DNA from: Pseudomonas protegens
GTDB lineage: Bacteria; Pseudomonadota; Gammaproteobacteria; Pseudomonadales; Pseudomonadaceae
Assembly (NCBI RefSeq): GCF_003732485.1
Contig: NZ_MOAK01000086.1
Location: 18,481-82,480 of the forward strand
Reading direction: 5' to 3'
Length of the DNA stretch: 64,000 bases
Part shown: positions 63,794 through 64,000 of the stretch, piece after piece
How positions within the stretch are numbered: position 1 is the stretch's first letter
Layout: each line of letters starts with the position of its first letter
Made by a program: the position numbers and the translations under genes
Notes under the pieces: generated by a model
Told to the model about the DNA's origin: nothing
The model's database searches: none
The model's input: the letters and a program-made list of their open reading frames with translations, nothing else

Positions 63794-64000
63794 GTGTCGA
63801 GCAAGCTAGAACAGTTGCAGGCCTTGTTGGCCCCGGTGGTCGTGGCCCTTGGCTATGAATGCTGGGGTATCGAGTTTTCGGCTCAGGGTCGCCACTCATT
63901 GTTGCGCGTTTATATCGATAAAGAAGGCGGCGTGCTGGTGGACGATTGCGCCATCGTCAGCCGTCAGATCAGCGGTGTTCTCGACGTAGAAGATCCGATC
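63794..64000 (+). CDS. rimP: Ribosome maturation factor RimP, 5' part
   Basis: The first 69 codons of RimP, cut by the window end. The start is GTG at 63794 with GAGGGGG upstream. The visible sequence, '[20 protein letters not shown]' and '[20 protein letters not shown]', is the N-terminal RimP domain. It helps assemble the 30S subunit. Confidence 0.93.
   Translation, partial: MSSKLEQLQALLAPVVVALGYECWGIEFSAQGRHSLLRVYIDKEGGVLVDDCAIVSRQISGVLDVEDPI

Overview
This window is chromosomal DNA of a Pseudomonas, most likely of the P. fluorescens complex. The evidence is the GC-rich codon use, a tmRNA tag reading ANDETYGDYALAA, REP-like palindromes built on 'GTAGGAGCGAGCTTGCTCGCG', a DUF6124-type small gene typical of that group, and the gene order fur-recN / grpE-dnaK-dnaJ-dapB-carA-carB-greA / yhbY / rlmE-ftsH-folP-glmM-tpiA-secG-tRNA-Leu-tRNA-fMet-rimP.

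Positions 1-9.7 kb hold ordinary variable chromosome: two tandem paralogous small membrane proteins, a small membrane protein, an AraC regulator divergent from an EamA exporter, an ArnT-like glycosyltransferase, a GNAT enzyme, and an amine or amino-acid module (YkvI-type transporter, RidA, FAD-dependent oxidoreductase) divergent from an XRE-cupin regulator.

Positions 9.7-22.9 kb are accessory. The block starts with a decayed fragment of a DUF6124 locus and ends with an intact DUF6124 gene preceded by a strongly foldable leader. Inside are two GNAT genes, an AraC regulator, a 123-bp direct repeat of the XRE gene (about 93% identical), a stand-alone JAMM/MPN-domain protein, decayed DNA, and a seven-gene operon. 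The operon order is terminator-amiC-amiR-permease-permease-binding protein-acetamidase/formamidase-double ATPase. It looks like an AmiC/AmiR antitermination switch joined to a peptide- or amide-type ABC importer and an amidohydrolase, and it is the most interesting system in the window.

Positions 22.9-30.3 kb are a type I restriction-modification operon (hsdR - Mrr-like nuclease - hsdM - hsdS). The HsdS has a C-terminal extension of about 190 residues. The operon sits beside the 3' end of ssrA (tmRNA, 30738-31131).

Positions 31.2-40.3 kb carry a small exported protein and a lactate-use cluster (lctP-lutA-lutB-lutC-dld, divergent from an LldR-type regulator with a clear palindromic operator). 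Positions 40.4-64 kb are core genome: smpB, a Na+-dependent transporter, ratA-rnfH, bamE/omlA, fur, recN, the heat-shock operon with a sigma32-type promoter, dapB, carAB-greA, a DUF4149-type membrane protein, yhbY, rlmE, ftsH-folP-glmM-tpiA-secG, tRNA-Leu(GAG), initiator tRNA-fMet and the start of rimP, cut by the window end. I saw no CRISPR array, rRNA, transposase or integrase.
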